Below, piece after piece: positions 1 to 7,361 of a stretch of DNA of 64,000 nt. The stretch's first letter is position 1, and each line of letters opens with the position of its first letter. Source of the stretch: Curtobacterium pusillum (GTDB taxonomy: Bacteria > Actinomycetota > Actinomycetes > Actinomycetales > Microbacteriaceae); NCBI RefSeq assembly GCF_007680845.1, contig NZ_VEIY01000006.1:62001-126000 (forward strand), written 5' to 3'. Below the pieces are notes generated by a model, which did no database searches, was not told the origin of the DNA, and saw nothing but the letters and a program-made list of their open reading frames with translations. Made by a program: the position numbers and the translations under genes.

Positions 1-1608
1 CTGGTGAACGGGGAGGCGCTGCCCGACGTGCAGGTCCGGATCCCGCTCGCGATGCTCAACCGGCACGGCCTCGTCGCGGGGGCGACCGGGACCGGCAAGA
101 CGCGGACGCTCCAGGTCCTCGCCGAGCAGATCGCCGCGAAGGGCGTTCCCGTGTTCGCCGCCGACATCAAGGGCGACCTCTCCGGCATGGCGGTCGCGGG
201 TCAGGCGAACGACAAGCTGCTCGCGCGCACCGCCGGGATCGGCCAGTCGTGGCAGGGCGTCGCGAGCCAGACCGAGTTCTACTCGCTCGGCGGGCAGGGG
301 ACCGGCGTGCCGATCCGCGCCGCGGTGTCGGGCTTCGGTCCGCTGCTGCTGTCGAAGGTCCTCGGGCTGAACGACACCCAGGAGTCCTCGCTCGGCCTGG
401 TCTTCCACTACGCCGAACGCGCCGGGCTGCCGTTGGTCGACCTGTCAGACCTCCGGAGCGTCCTCACGTTCCTGGTGAGCGACGCCGGCAAGGCCGAGTT
501 GGCGGAGCTCGGCGGACTGTCGAAGCAGACCGCGGGCGTGATCCTCCGCGAGCTCGTGACGTTCGCCGACAAGGGCGCGGACCGGTTCTTCGGCGAACCC
601 GAGATCGACACGCAGCTCTTCCTCCGGACGGCCGCCGACGGGCGGGGGATCGTCAGCCTGCTCGAGGTGCCGGGCGTGCAGGACCAGCCGGAGGTCTTCT
701 CGACGTTCCTGATGTGGCTCCTCGCGGACCTCTTCAACGAGCTGCCCGAGGTCGGCGACCAGGACAAGCCAAAGCTCGTGTTCTTCTTCGACGAGGCGCA
801 CCTGCTGTTCAGCGGCGCCTCGAAGGACTTCACGGACCAGATCGTCCGCACGGTCCGGTTGATCCGCTCGAAGGGCGTCGGGATCTTCTTCGTCACGCAG
901 ACGCCGAAGGACGTCCCGAACGACGTCCTCGCGCAGCTCGGCTCCCGCGTGCAGCACCAGCTCCGCGCCCACACGCCCGACGACGCGAAGGCACTCCGGG
1001 CGACGGTGTCGACGTACCCGACGAGCGACTACGACCTGGCCGAGGTGCTCACCTCGCTCGCCACCGGGGAAGCGATCGTCACGGTGATGAACGAGAAGGG
1101 TGCGCCGACCCCGGTCGCGTGGACCCGACTGTGCGCCCCGCAAGGATCGATGGACCCGATGCCGACCCCGGACCTGGAGGCGCGGGTGCAGTCGTCCCCG
1201 CTCCTCGCCACCTACGGCACGCGGCTCGACCCCGATTCCGCCTACGAGATGCTCGCTCGGCGGATGGAGTCCGCTGCCGCGGAGGCGGCCTCGGCGGCGG
1301 CCTCCGCCGCTTCGGCCGCGGCCTCGGCGGCCGCCGAGAAGGCTGCCGCAGCGAAGGGGAAGCAGGAGGCGCGGGAGCAGGCCGCGGCGCAGAAGGAGTA
1401 CGAGCGGGCCCAGCGCGAGTTCGAGCGTGCCGAACGGGCCGCGGAGGCGCGACGGTCCGGACGGAGCTCGACGCGGACCACGACGCGGACCTCGACCTCG
1501 CGGAAGGCCGAGGACCCGTTGGCGGACCTGCTCGGTTCGGGGCTCGGCCGGACGATCGCCAAGGAGGTCGTGCAGGGGATCTTCTCGACCCTGCGTCGAC
1601 GGCGGTGA
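1..1608 (+). CDS. HerA-like / DUF853 helicase-type ATPase, 5'-truncated by the window edge
   Basis: This is a P-loop ATPase of the DUF853 (YjgR, HerA/FtsK-like) family. The Walker A motif GATGTGKT lies about 26 residues after the first GTG (base 4), and the Walker B stretch VFFFDEAH follows at about 258-266. Relatives as I recall them carry roughly 10-20 more residues before the NRHG motif, and the frame is open to base 1, so the true start is probably outside the window. The C-terminal 110 residues are an Ala-rich, then Glu/Arg-rich coiled-coil-like segment (about 420-480) followed by a Ser/Thr/Arg linker and a short amphipathic end. The precise cellular role of this family is unsettled; a DNA-translocation or repair role is inferred from the fold only. 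Confidence 0.85.
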   Translation: MVNGEALPDVQVRIPLAMLNRHGLVAGATGTGKTRTLQVLAEQIAAKGVPVFAADIKGDLSGMAVAGQANDKLLARTAGIGQSWQGVASQTEFYSLGGQGTGVPIRAAVSGFGPLLLSKVLGLNDTQESSLGLVFHYAERAGLPLVDLSDLRSVLTFLVSDAGKAELAELGGLSKQTAGVILRELVTFADKGADRFFGEPEIDTQLFLRTAADGRGIVSLLEVPGVQDQPEVFSTFLMWLLADLFNELPEVGDQDKPKLVFFFDEAHLLFSGASKDFTDQIVRTVRLIRSKGVGIFFVTQTPKDVPNDVLAQLGSRVQHQLRAHTPDDAKALRATVSTYPTSDYDLAEVLTSLATGEAIVTVMNEKGAPTPVAWTRLCAPQGSMDPMPTPDLEARVQSSPLLATYGTRLDPDSAYEMLARRMESAAAEAASAAASAASAAASAAAEKAAAAKGKQEAREQAAAQKEYERAQREFERAERAAEARRSGRSSTRTTTRTSTSRKAEDPLADLLGSGLGRTIAKEVVQGIFSTLRRRR

Positions 1609-1645
1609 CCGGGCGTCGGGTGAGGCTGGCCGGGTGGCGCCGGGG

Positions 1646-2287
1646 TCAGCCGATCAGGCCGGCGGTCTCGATGACCAGCAGGCCGGCGACCGCGAGGACC
1701 GCGAACACCCCGACCAGGACGTAGGACGCGCGCTGCTCGTACCAGGACCGGCTCGCCGGGTAGCGCCGCACGAACTCGCGGAGTGACATCGGCCGGGTCT
1801 CGTCGCTGACCTGCACGCCGAGGGCCTCGACCACGCGGTCGATGCCGCTGTCGCCCCACGTGTCGGCGCGCAGGCGGAACAGGTGCGAGCCTGCGGCGTC
1901 GAACGCCACCAGCTCACGTGTCGTCCGTTCGACCGCGCTGCCGTACGTGGTCGCGAGCACCAGGCTGTGCACGCGGTCGCGCGCCACGCGTCGGTGCGGA
2001 GTGAGGACCCCGCGGACGGTCACACCGGTCGGGTCGATGCCGATGAAGGCGGTGCCGAGGCGGACGAACACGATGCCGACGACGACCGCGAGCGCGATGA
2101 CCACGGTGGCGACGAACGTCCAGAGGCGCAGGGGGAGCGAGACCCAGACGAGGGCGACGGCGAGCGGGACAGCGGAGAACACCACGCTGAGGATGGTCGA
2201 GCGCACGAGCGACCGCCGTGGTCGCAGGACCACGTCGAACGCTGTGGTGCGCGGGCGAGCGGCCGCCTGCGCCATCAGGTCCCCCAC
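1646..2287 (-). CDS. PH domain-containing membrane protein
   Basis: The protein has about 213 residues. Two adjacent hydrophobic helices sit near the N-terminus (the stretches starting STILSVVF and LWTFVATV), then a compact bacterial PH-like region (about 85-160, with the GVLTPHRRVARDRV motif), and a third membrane helix at the very C-terminus. I chose the GTG at 2287 because GAGGAG lies five bases upstream; the ATG at 2275, with GGGGA eight bases upstream, is an equally good start giving 209 residues. It converges on the HerA-like gene. No enzymatic motif is visible. Bacterial PH-domain membrane proteins are common in Actinobacteria and mostly uncharacterised. Confidence 0.75.
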   Translation of the reverse strand: MGDLMAQAAARPRTTAFDVVLRPRRSLVRSTILSVVFSAVPLAVALVWVSLPLRLWTFVATVVIALAVVVGIVFVRLGTAFIGIDPTGVTVRGVLTPHRRVARDRVHSLVLATTYGSAVERTTRELVAFDAAGSHLFRLRADTWGDSGIDRVVEALGVQVSDETRPMSLREFVRRYPASRSWYEQRASYVLVGVFAVLAVAGLLVIETAGLIG

Positions 2288-2537
2288 GTGGACTCCTCGT
2301 CCCTCGGATGCCCGGGCAGCACTGAACGCCCACCCGGGGAGCGACGCCCCTGCCGCTCCGTGCACCGTGCCGACCCGTCCCGGGGTCGTCGTCCGGCGAG
2401 TCTAGGCGACTGACGGGTATCGGGAACAGCCCGTTCCACCCCCGGGCGTCATTTTGCGGCAAGTGCTGGGGGAACGGGGTGCACACGGGTCCGCCTGGTG
2501 GGGGACTGCCCGTCGGACGGGGGCCGCGGGAACGACC

Positions 2538-2571
2538 GAAGCCCCCGGAACGGAAGGGTCCCGGGGGCTTC
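2538..2571 (-). terminator. Hairpin terminator downstream of tRNA-Ser
   Basis: An 11-bp perfect stem (arms 2538-2548 and 2561-2571, core GAAGCCCCCGG) with a 12-base loop sits immediately after the 3' CCA of the minus-strand tRNA. There is no strong T-tract, as is common in high-GC Actinobacteria. Confidence 0.65.
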
Positions 2572-2575
2572 GAGG

Positions 2576-2663
2576 TGGCGGAGAATGGGGGATTCGAACC
2601 CCCGAGGGCTTGCACCCAACACGCTTTCCAAGCGTGCGCCATAGGCCACTAGGCGAATTCTCC
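2576..2663 (-). tRNA. tRNA-Ser (anticodon GGA)
   Basis: This is an 88-nt class II tRNA with a seven-base acceptor stem GGAGAAT/ATTCTCC, a long variable arm typical of serine tRNAs, the anticodon loop CTTGGAAAG, the T-loop GGTTCGAATCC and an encoded CCA end. A minus-strand -10-like TACCAT at 2690-2695 places the transcription start about 20 bases before the mature 5' end. Confidence 0.95.
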
Positions 2664-2783
2664 TGGTGCCGTCTCGCGACGACGAACCAATGGTACAGGT
2701 CTTCGCGGGTGTGGATGACCACGTGCGTCCACAGCCCCGTCCGCTCCCAGTTGTCACGACAAGCGCGCGGCTACCCTGGACGC

Positions 2784-4892
2784 GTGTCGACCCGCATCTA
2801 CATCACGTCAGCAGAAGGACACACGGGCAAGAGCACCGTCGCCCTCGGTGTCCTCGAGACACTCGCGCGCTCCGTCGGACGGGTCGGCGTCTTCCGCCCG
2901 GTCGCCCGCTCGGTCGACGAACCCGACTACGTGCTCGAACTCCTGCTCCAGCACACCGCGGTCGGCATCCCCTACGACGACGCCGTGGGCGTGACCTACG
3001 ACGACGTCCACGCCGACCCGGATGCGGCTCTCGCCTCGATCATCACGCGGTTCGCCCAGGTCGAGCGGCAGTGCGACGCGGTCGTCGTCCTCGGGTCCGA
3101 CTACACCGACGTCGGCAGCCCCACCGAGCTGTCCTTCAACGCGAAGGTCGCCGCCAACCTCGGTGCGCCGGTCCTCCTCGTGCTCGGCGGCCGCGACGCC
3201 GCGGAGCACGGTGCCCGCACCCCCGACGACATGGCACAGGTCGCCGACGTGACGACGAGCGAACTCCGCGCGGCGCACGCGCAGCTCTTCGGCATCATCG
3301 TCAACCGCGCCGACCCGGAAGCCCTCGACGCGGTCGTGGCGAGTGTCCAGCGGGCGGTCAGCGACGACCACCCGGACCTCCCGGTGTGGGCCATCCCCGA
3401 AGACCGCGTGCTCGTCGCACCGACCGTGCGGGCCCTGCTCGCGGCGACCGGGGCGACGCTCGTCCGCGGGGACGAGGCACTGCTCGACCGCGAAGCCCTG
3501 GGCACGGTCGTCGCCGGCATGAGCATGGAGAACGTCCTGCCGCGCCTCATCGAGGGCGGGATCGTCGTCGTCCCCGGCGACCGGAGCGACGTGCTCATCG
3601 CAACGCTGCTCGCGAACCAGTCCGAGACGTTCCCGAGCCTCGCCGGCGTGATCCTCAACGGCGGGTTCGAGACCGCACCGCAGATCTCGCGGCTGCTCGA
3701 GGGGCTGTCGAGCTCGCTGCCGATCGCGCAGAACGACCTCGGTACCTACGACACCGCACTCCGCATCACCCAGACCCGGGGCCGGCTCGCGGCGGACTCC
3801 CCGCGCAAGGCCGACCTCGCACTCGCGCTCTTCGAGCAACACGTCGACGCCGACGCCCTGCGGGACCGGTTGCAGCTCACGCCGTCCGGGGTCGTCACGC
3901 CCCTCATGTTCGAGCACGGGCTGCTCGACCGGGCGCGCGGGTACGGCAAGCGCATCGTCCTGCCCGAAGGGGACGACGACCGGGTGCTCCGAGCAGCGTC
4001 GACCCTGCTGCAGCGGCAGGTGTGCGAACTGACGATCCTCGGCGACCCCGCCGCGATCCGCCCCCGCGCCACCGAGCTCGGACTCGACCTCGACGCCGCG
4101 CAACTCCTCAGCCCCTTCGACCCCGAACTCCGCGAGCGCTTCGCGACCGAGTACACGGCGCTCCGGGCGCACAAGGGCATGAGCATCGAGCTCGCCCGGG
4201 ACACCGTGACCGACGTGTCGTACTTCGGCACGATGATGGTGCAGCTCGGCCTCGCCGACGGCATGGTGTCCGGCGCGAAGCACACCACCGCGCACACCAT
4301 CCGACCGTCCTTCGAGATCATCAAGACCCGGCCGGACACCTCGATCGTCTCGAGCGTCTTCCTCATGGCGCTGGCCGACCGGGTGCTCGTGTACGGCGAC
4401 TGCGCGGTGATCCCGGACCCGACGAGCGAGCAACTCGCCGACATCGCGATCTCGTCGGCCGAGACCGCGACCCAGTTCGGCATCGACCCGCGCGTGGCGA
4501 TGCTGAGCTACTCCACGGGCGACAGCGGAACCGGGGCGGACGTCGACAAGGTGCGCGCCGGTACCGCGTTCGTCCGCGAGCGCCGCCCGGACCTCCTCGT
4601 CGAAGGGCCGATCCAGTACGACGCCGCCGCCGACCCGACGGTCGCGAGCACGAAGATGCCGGACTCGCCCGTCGCCGGGCGCGCGACGGTGTTCATCTTC
4701 CCGGACCTCAACACGGGCAACAACACCTACAAGGCCGTGCAGCGCTCGGCCGGCGCGGTCGCGATCGGTCCGGTCCTGCAGGGGCTGCGCAAGCCGATCA
4801 ACGACCTCTCGCGCGGAGCGCTCGTCGGCGACATCGTGAACACCGTCGCGATCACCGCGATCCAGGCCGGCACCGCGTCCGACGCGGCCTGA
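2784..4892 (+). CDS. pta: Phosphate acetyltransferase
   Basis: Converts acetyl-CoA and phosphate to acetyl phosphate and CoA, in the cytoplasmic acetate pathway with AckA. The 702 residues match the long Pta type (E. coli about 714): an N-terminal P-loop domain (AEGHTGKST near residues 10-18, CobB-like), a central DRTGG domain (about 215-320), and a C-terminal PTA catalytic domain from about 370, with the motifs YSTGDSGTGADVDKV and FPDLNTGNN. The frame is open far upstream, but the GTG at 2784 begins the conserved TRIYITSAEG stretch. A TTGTCA (2751-2756) and a TACCCT (2772-2777) lie just ahead, so the mRNA is probably leaderless. ackA follows after 50 bases, indicating an operon. Confidence 0.96.
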   Translation: MSTRIYITSAEGHTGKSTVALGVLETLARSVGRVGVFRPVARSVDEPDYVLELLLQHTAVGIPYDDAVGVTYDDVHADPDAALASIITRFAQVERQCDAVVVLGSDYTDVGSPTELSFNAKVAANLGAPVLLVLGGRDAAEHGARTPDDMAQVADVTTSELRAAHAQLFGIIVNRADPEALDAVVASVQRAVSDDHPDLPVWAIPEDRVLVAPTVRALLAATGATLVRGDEALLDREALGTVVAGMSMENVLPRLIEGGIVVVPGDRSDVLIATLLANQSETFPSLAGVILNGGFETAPQISRLLEGLSSSLPIAQNDLGTYDTALRITQTRGRLAADSPRKADLALALFEQHVDADALRDRLQLTPSGVVTPLMFEHGLLDRARGYGKRIVLPEGDDDRVLRAASTLLQRQVCELTILGDPAAIRPRATELGLDLDAAQLLSPFDPELRERFATEYTALRAHKGMSIELARDTVTDVSYFGTMMVQLGLADGMVSGAKHTTAHTIRPSFEIIKTRPDTSIVSSVFLMALADRVLVYGDCAVIPDPTSEQLADIAISSAETATQFGIDPRVAMLSYSTGDSGTGADVDKVRAGTAFVRERRPDLLVEGPIQYDAAADPTVASTKMPDSPVAGRATVFIFPDLNTGNNTYKAVQRSAGAVAIGPVLQGLRKPINDLSRGALVGDIVNTVAITAIQAGTASDAA

Positions 4893-4942
4893 CCGACCGA
4901 CCCGCACCGCGCCTCCAGGCCCCCACAGAAAGCGACATCCTC

Positions 4943-6139
4943 GTGACCGCAGCCCTCGTCGTGAACTCCGGATCGAGTTCGTTCAAGTACCAGCTCATCG
5001 AGCTCGAAGGGGAGCGCACGCTCGCATCCGGGCTGGTCGAGCGGATCGGGGAGTCGACGGGCGCGTGGAAGCACACGAACGCCCTGACGGGGGAGTCGTC
5101 GTCGAACGACTCGGCCGAGGTCCCGGACCACGCCGCCGGGTTCCAGGCGATGATCGACGCGTTCCGGAAGGTCGGACCGTCGTTCGACGAACACCCGCCG
5201 GCGGTCGTCGGGCACCGGGTCGTGCACGGCGGGACGACGTTCGACAGCGCGACCATCGTCACCGACGAGGTCGAACGGCAGATCGAGGAGCTCAACAGTC
5301 TCGCGCCGCTGCACAACCCCGCCAACCTCGCCGGCATCCGTGCGGCGAAGAAGGTGTTCACGGACGTGCCGCAGGTCGCCGTGTTCGACACCGCCTTCCA
5401 CCAGACGATGCCCCCGCACGCCTACACCTACGCGATCCCGGCCGACCTCGCCGCCGAGTACCGGATCCGCCGGTACGGCATGCACGGCACGAGTCACAAG
5501 TACGTGTCCGAGCAGGCCGCGGAGTTCCTCGGCCGACCCCTCCGCGAGCTCAAGACGATCGTCCTGCACCTCGGCAACGGTGCGTCCGCCGCGGCGATCG
5601 ACGGCGGCCGTTCGATCGAGACCTCGATGGGCCTGACGCCGCTCGAAGGGCTCGTGATGGGCACCCGCTCCGGTGACCTCGACCCCGCCGTGCTCATCCA
5701 CCTCCACCGTGAAGCCGGGCTGTCCTTCGACGAGCTCGACACGATGCTCAACAAGGAGTCCGGGCTGCTCGGGCTGACGGGCAACGGCGACATGCGGGAC
5801 GTGCAGGACGCCGCGTCGCGCGGGGACGAGACGGCCGAGGCGGCGCTCGCCGTGTACCGGCACCGGATCCGGCGGTACGTCGGGGCGTACACTGCGCAGC
5901 TCGGCGGGCTCGACGCGGTCGTGTTCACCGCCGGAGTGGGGGAGAACAACGCGTTGCTGCGGCGGCGTGTGCTCGCCGGGCTCGAGCACCTCGGAATCGA
6001 GGTCGATCCTGATCGGAACGAGCTGGCTTCGAAGGAGGCGCGGCTCATCTCCACGGATGCGTCCCGTGTCGCGGTGCTGGTGATCCCGACGAACGAGGAG
6101 CTCGAGATCGCGCGGCAGTCGGCGGCGGTCGCGTTGTAG
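4943..6139 (+). CDS. ackA: Acetate kinase
   Basis: Transfers phosphate between acetyl phosphate and ADP to give acetate and ATP; it works directly after Pta. The 398 residues match the usual length of about 400. Family signatures are visible: VVNSGSSSFKY at the N-terminus (residues 6-16), GHRVVHGG, MHGTSHKYV, LHLGNGAS and the C-terminal FTAGVGENN. The GTG at 4943 is chosen because it begins right before the first signature; an AGAAAG stretch lies upstream. The gene ends at a repeat-rich convergent gap. Nothing is missing from the active site as far as can be seen. Confidence 0.96.
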   Translation: MTAALVVNSGSSSFKYQLIELEGERTLASGLVERIGESTGAWKHTNALTGESSSNDSAEVPDHAAGFQAMIDAFRKVGPSFDEHPPAVVGHRVVHGGTTFDSATIVTDEVERQIEELNSLAPLHNPANLAGIRAAKKVFTDVPQVAVFDTAFHQTMPPHAYTYAIPADLAAEYRIRRYGMHGTSHKYVSEQAAEFLGRPLRELKTIVLHLGNGASAAAIDGGRSIETSMGLTPLEGLVMGTRSGDLDPAVLIHLHREAGLSFDELDTMLNKESGLLGLTGNGDMRDVQDAASRGDETAEAALAVYRHRIRRYVGAYTAQLGGLDAVVFTAGVGENNALLRRRVLAGLEHLGIEVDPDRNELASKEARLISTDASRVAVLVIPTNEELEIARQSAAVAL

Positions 6140-6169
6140 CGCGCGGCGCGGCGCGGCGCTGCGCGCGGC

Positions 6170-6407
6170 GCGCGGCGGGCCGCGCTGGGTCGAACCACGT
6201 ATCCGACGTCGAACCGTGTTCGGCGGTCGGTTCCATGTCGCTTCCGTGGTTCGACGCCGATGCGCGGGGCGCGACCGCGCGGCGCGGCCGCGCCCCGGCG
6301 CCGGCGTGGGCGGCCGCGCGAGGCGCGGCGGGCCGCGCTGGGTCGAACTGCGTATCCGACGTCGAACCGTGTTCGGCGGTCGGTTCCACGTCGGTTCCGT
6401 GGTTCGA
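6170..6407. repeat. Pair of 85-bp direct repeats with internal inverted arms, between convergent genes
   Basis: The 307-base gap between ackA and the next, convergent gene holds no gene. It holds two copies of an 85-bp element (6170-6254 and 6323-6407, offset 153) that differ at about four positions. In the first copy the ends GTCGAACCACG and CGTGGTTCGAC are a perfect inverted repeat, so each copy can fold into an imperfect hairpin. The flanks are almost pure GGCGCG runs. Confidence 0.8.
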
Positions 6408-6446
6408 TGCGGGGGCGCCGGCAAGCCGCGCGCGCGGCCGCCCGCG

Positions 6447-7121
6447 TCAGCTGAGCGCCGCGAGCGCCGCCGGGATCGGAGTGTCGCCGCTCGTGACCTC
6501 GAACTGCACGCCCACCGCCGCGTCGTCGACGAGCGCGTGCAGCACCACCGCCGCCACGTCCGCCCGAGGGATCGACCCGCGTGGCACCGTCCGGCCGACG
6601 TCGACCGTGCCCTGCGGCGGCGTGTCGAGCAAGCCGCCGGGTCGAACGATCGTCCAGCGGAGGCTCCGGGCGCGGAGGTTCGCGTCCGCCTCCGCCTTCG
6701 CACGGAGGTACACCTGGAACACGTCGCCTTCGCTCCGCGCGGGCACGACCGCACGCTCGGCGTCGTAGGTGTCCGCCGCCAGCGCCGAGATCATCACGTA
6801 CCGGCGGATGCCCGCGCGTTCGGCCGCGTCGGCGAGCAGGATCGCGCCGTCCCGGTCGACCGTGAGCTTCCGCTCCGCGCCGCTGTTCGGGCCGGCCCCG
6901 GCTGCGAAGACGACCGCGTCGACCCCGCGCAGCCGCAGCGCGAGGTCGTCGTCGTCCAACTGTTCGAGGTCCGCGACGATCGCCGTGGCACCCTGCTGCT
7001 CGACGTCGGCGACGTGCGCGGGGTTGCGGACGATGGCGACGGCGTCGTGGCCGGCGTCGGTGACGAGGCGGGCCAGGAGCAGGGCGATCTGGCCGTGTCC
7101 TCCGGCGATGGCGATCTTCAT
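6447..7121 (-). CDS. NAD(P)-binding epimerase-like protein (atypical SDR)
   Basis: The 224-residue protein starts MKIAIAGGHGQIALLLA, an NAD(P)-binding Rossmann motif (GGxGxI), and contains VDAVVFAAGAG, RYVMISAL and the WTIVRPGGL segment typical of atypical short-chain dehydrogenases of the YwnB/HSCARG type. Family members are often redox or NADPH sensors or quinone/flavin-type reductases, but no substrate can be assigned. The frame continues open far upstream across dnaX; the ATG at 7121 is the only start consistent with the Rossmann fold. It is divergent from the SRP RNA gene. Confidence 0.85.
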   Translation of the reverse strand: MKIAIAGGHGQIALLLARLVTDAGHDAVAIVRNPAHVADVEQQGATAIVADLEQLDDDDLALRLRGVDAVVFAAGAGPNSGAERKLTVDRDGAILLADAAERAGIRRYVMISALAADTYDAERAVVPARSEGDVFQVYLRAKAEADANLRARSLRWTIVRPGGLLDTPPQGTVDVGRTVPRGSIPRADVAAVVLHALVDDAAVGVQFEVTSGDTPIPAALAALS

Positions 7122-7161
7122 GTGTCCGATTCTGCCCGTCGTGTCCGGTAGACTTCTCGGC

Positions 7162-7249
7162 GGCTCCTCACGTGACGCCATCCAGGCCAACTCCCCCAGG
7201 GCGGAAACGCAGCAAGGGTAACCGGGCTCTGGCGGGTGCGTGAGGAGTC
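7162..7249 (+). ncRNA. ffs: Small signal recognition particle RNA (4.5S-type)
   Basis: The segment folds as one long hairpin (5' GGCTCCTCACG pairs with 3' CGTGAGGAGTC) with the conserved SRP domain IV core around 7199-7222 (GGGCGGAAACGCAGCAAGGGTA) at its tip. This core binds Ffh in co-translational membrane targeting. A TAGACT box at 7149-7154 lies the right distance upstream for a start near 7161. Position directly before dnaX is the usual actinobacterial arrangement. Confidence 0.92.
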
Positions 7250-7361
7250 TTTTCGTGGTCCCCGGACTGGAGGCGCGGCGCGGCCCCGTCGGCGCACCGC
7301 ACTTCCCACAGGTGGTCCGTCCCGGCCGCGGGGTGTCGGTCGTGCCGGTTACCCTTGGGGC

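Noticed and set aside
2454..2783. N-terminal extension of Pta covering the tRNA-Ser region
   Set aside because: It would overlap tRNA-Ser on the opposite strand; the family start is at 2784.
2808..4907. A 699-residue open frame antisense to pta
   Set aside because: Arg/Asp/Val-rich translation without any domain; shadow of pta codon use.
7265..7320. Full palindrome copy after the SRP RNA
   Set aside because: Only the left arm (GGACTGGAGGCGCGG) is clear and the right half has diverged; treated as a degenerate relative, not a separate copy.
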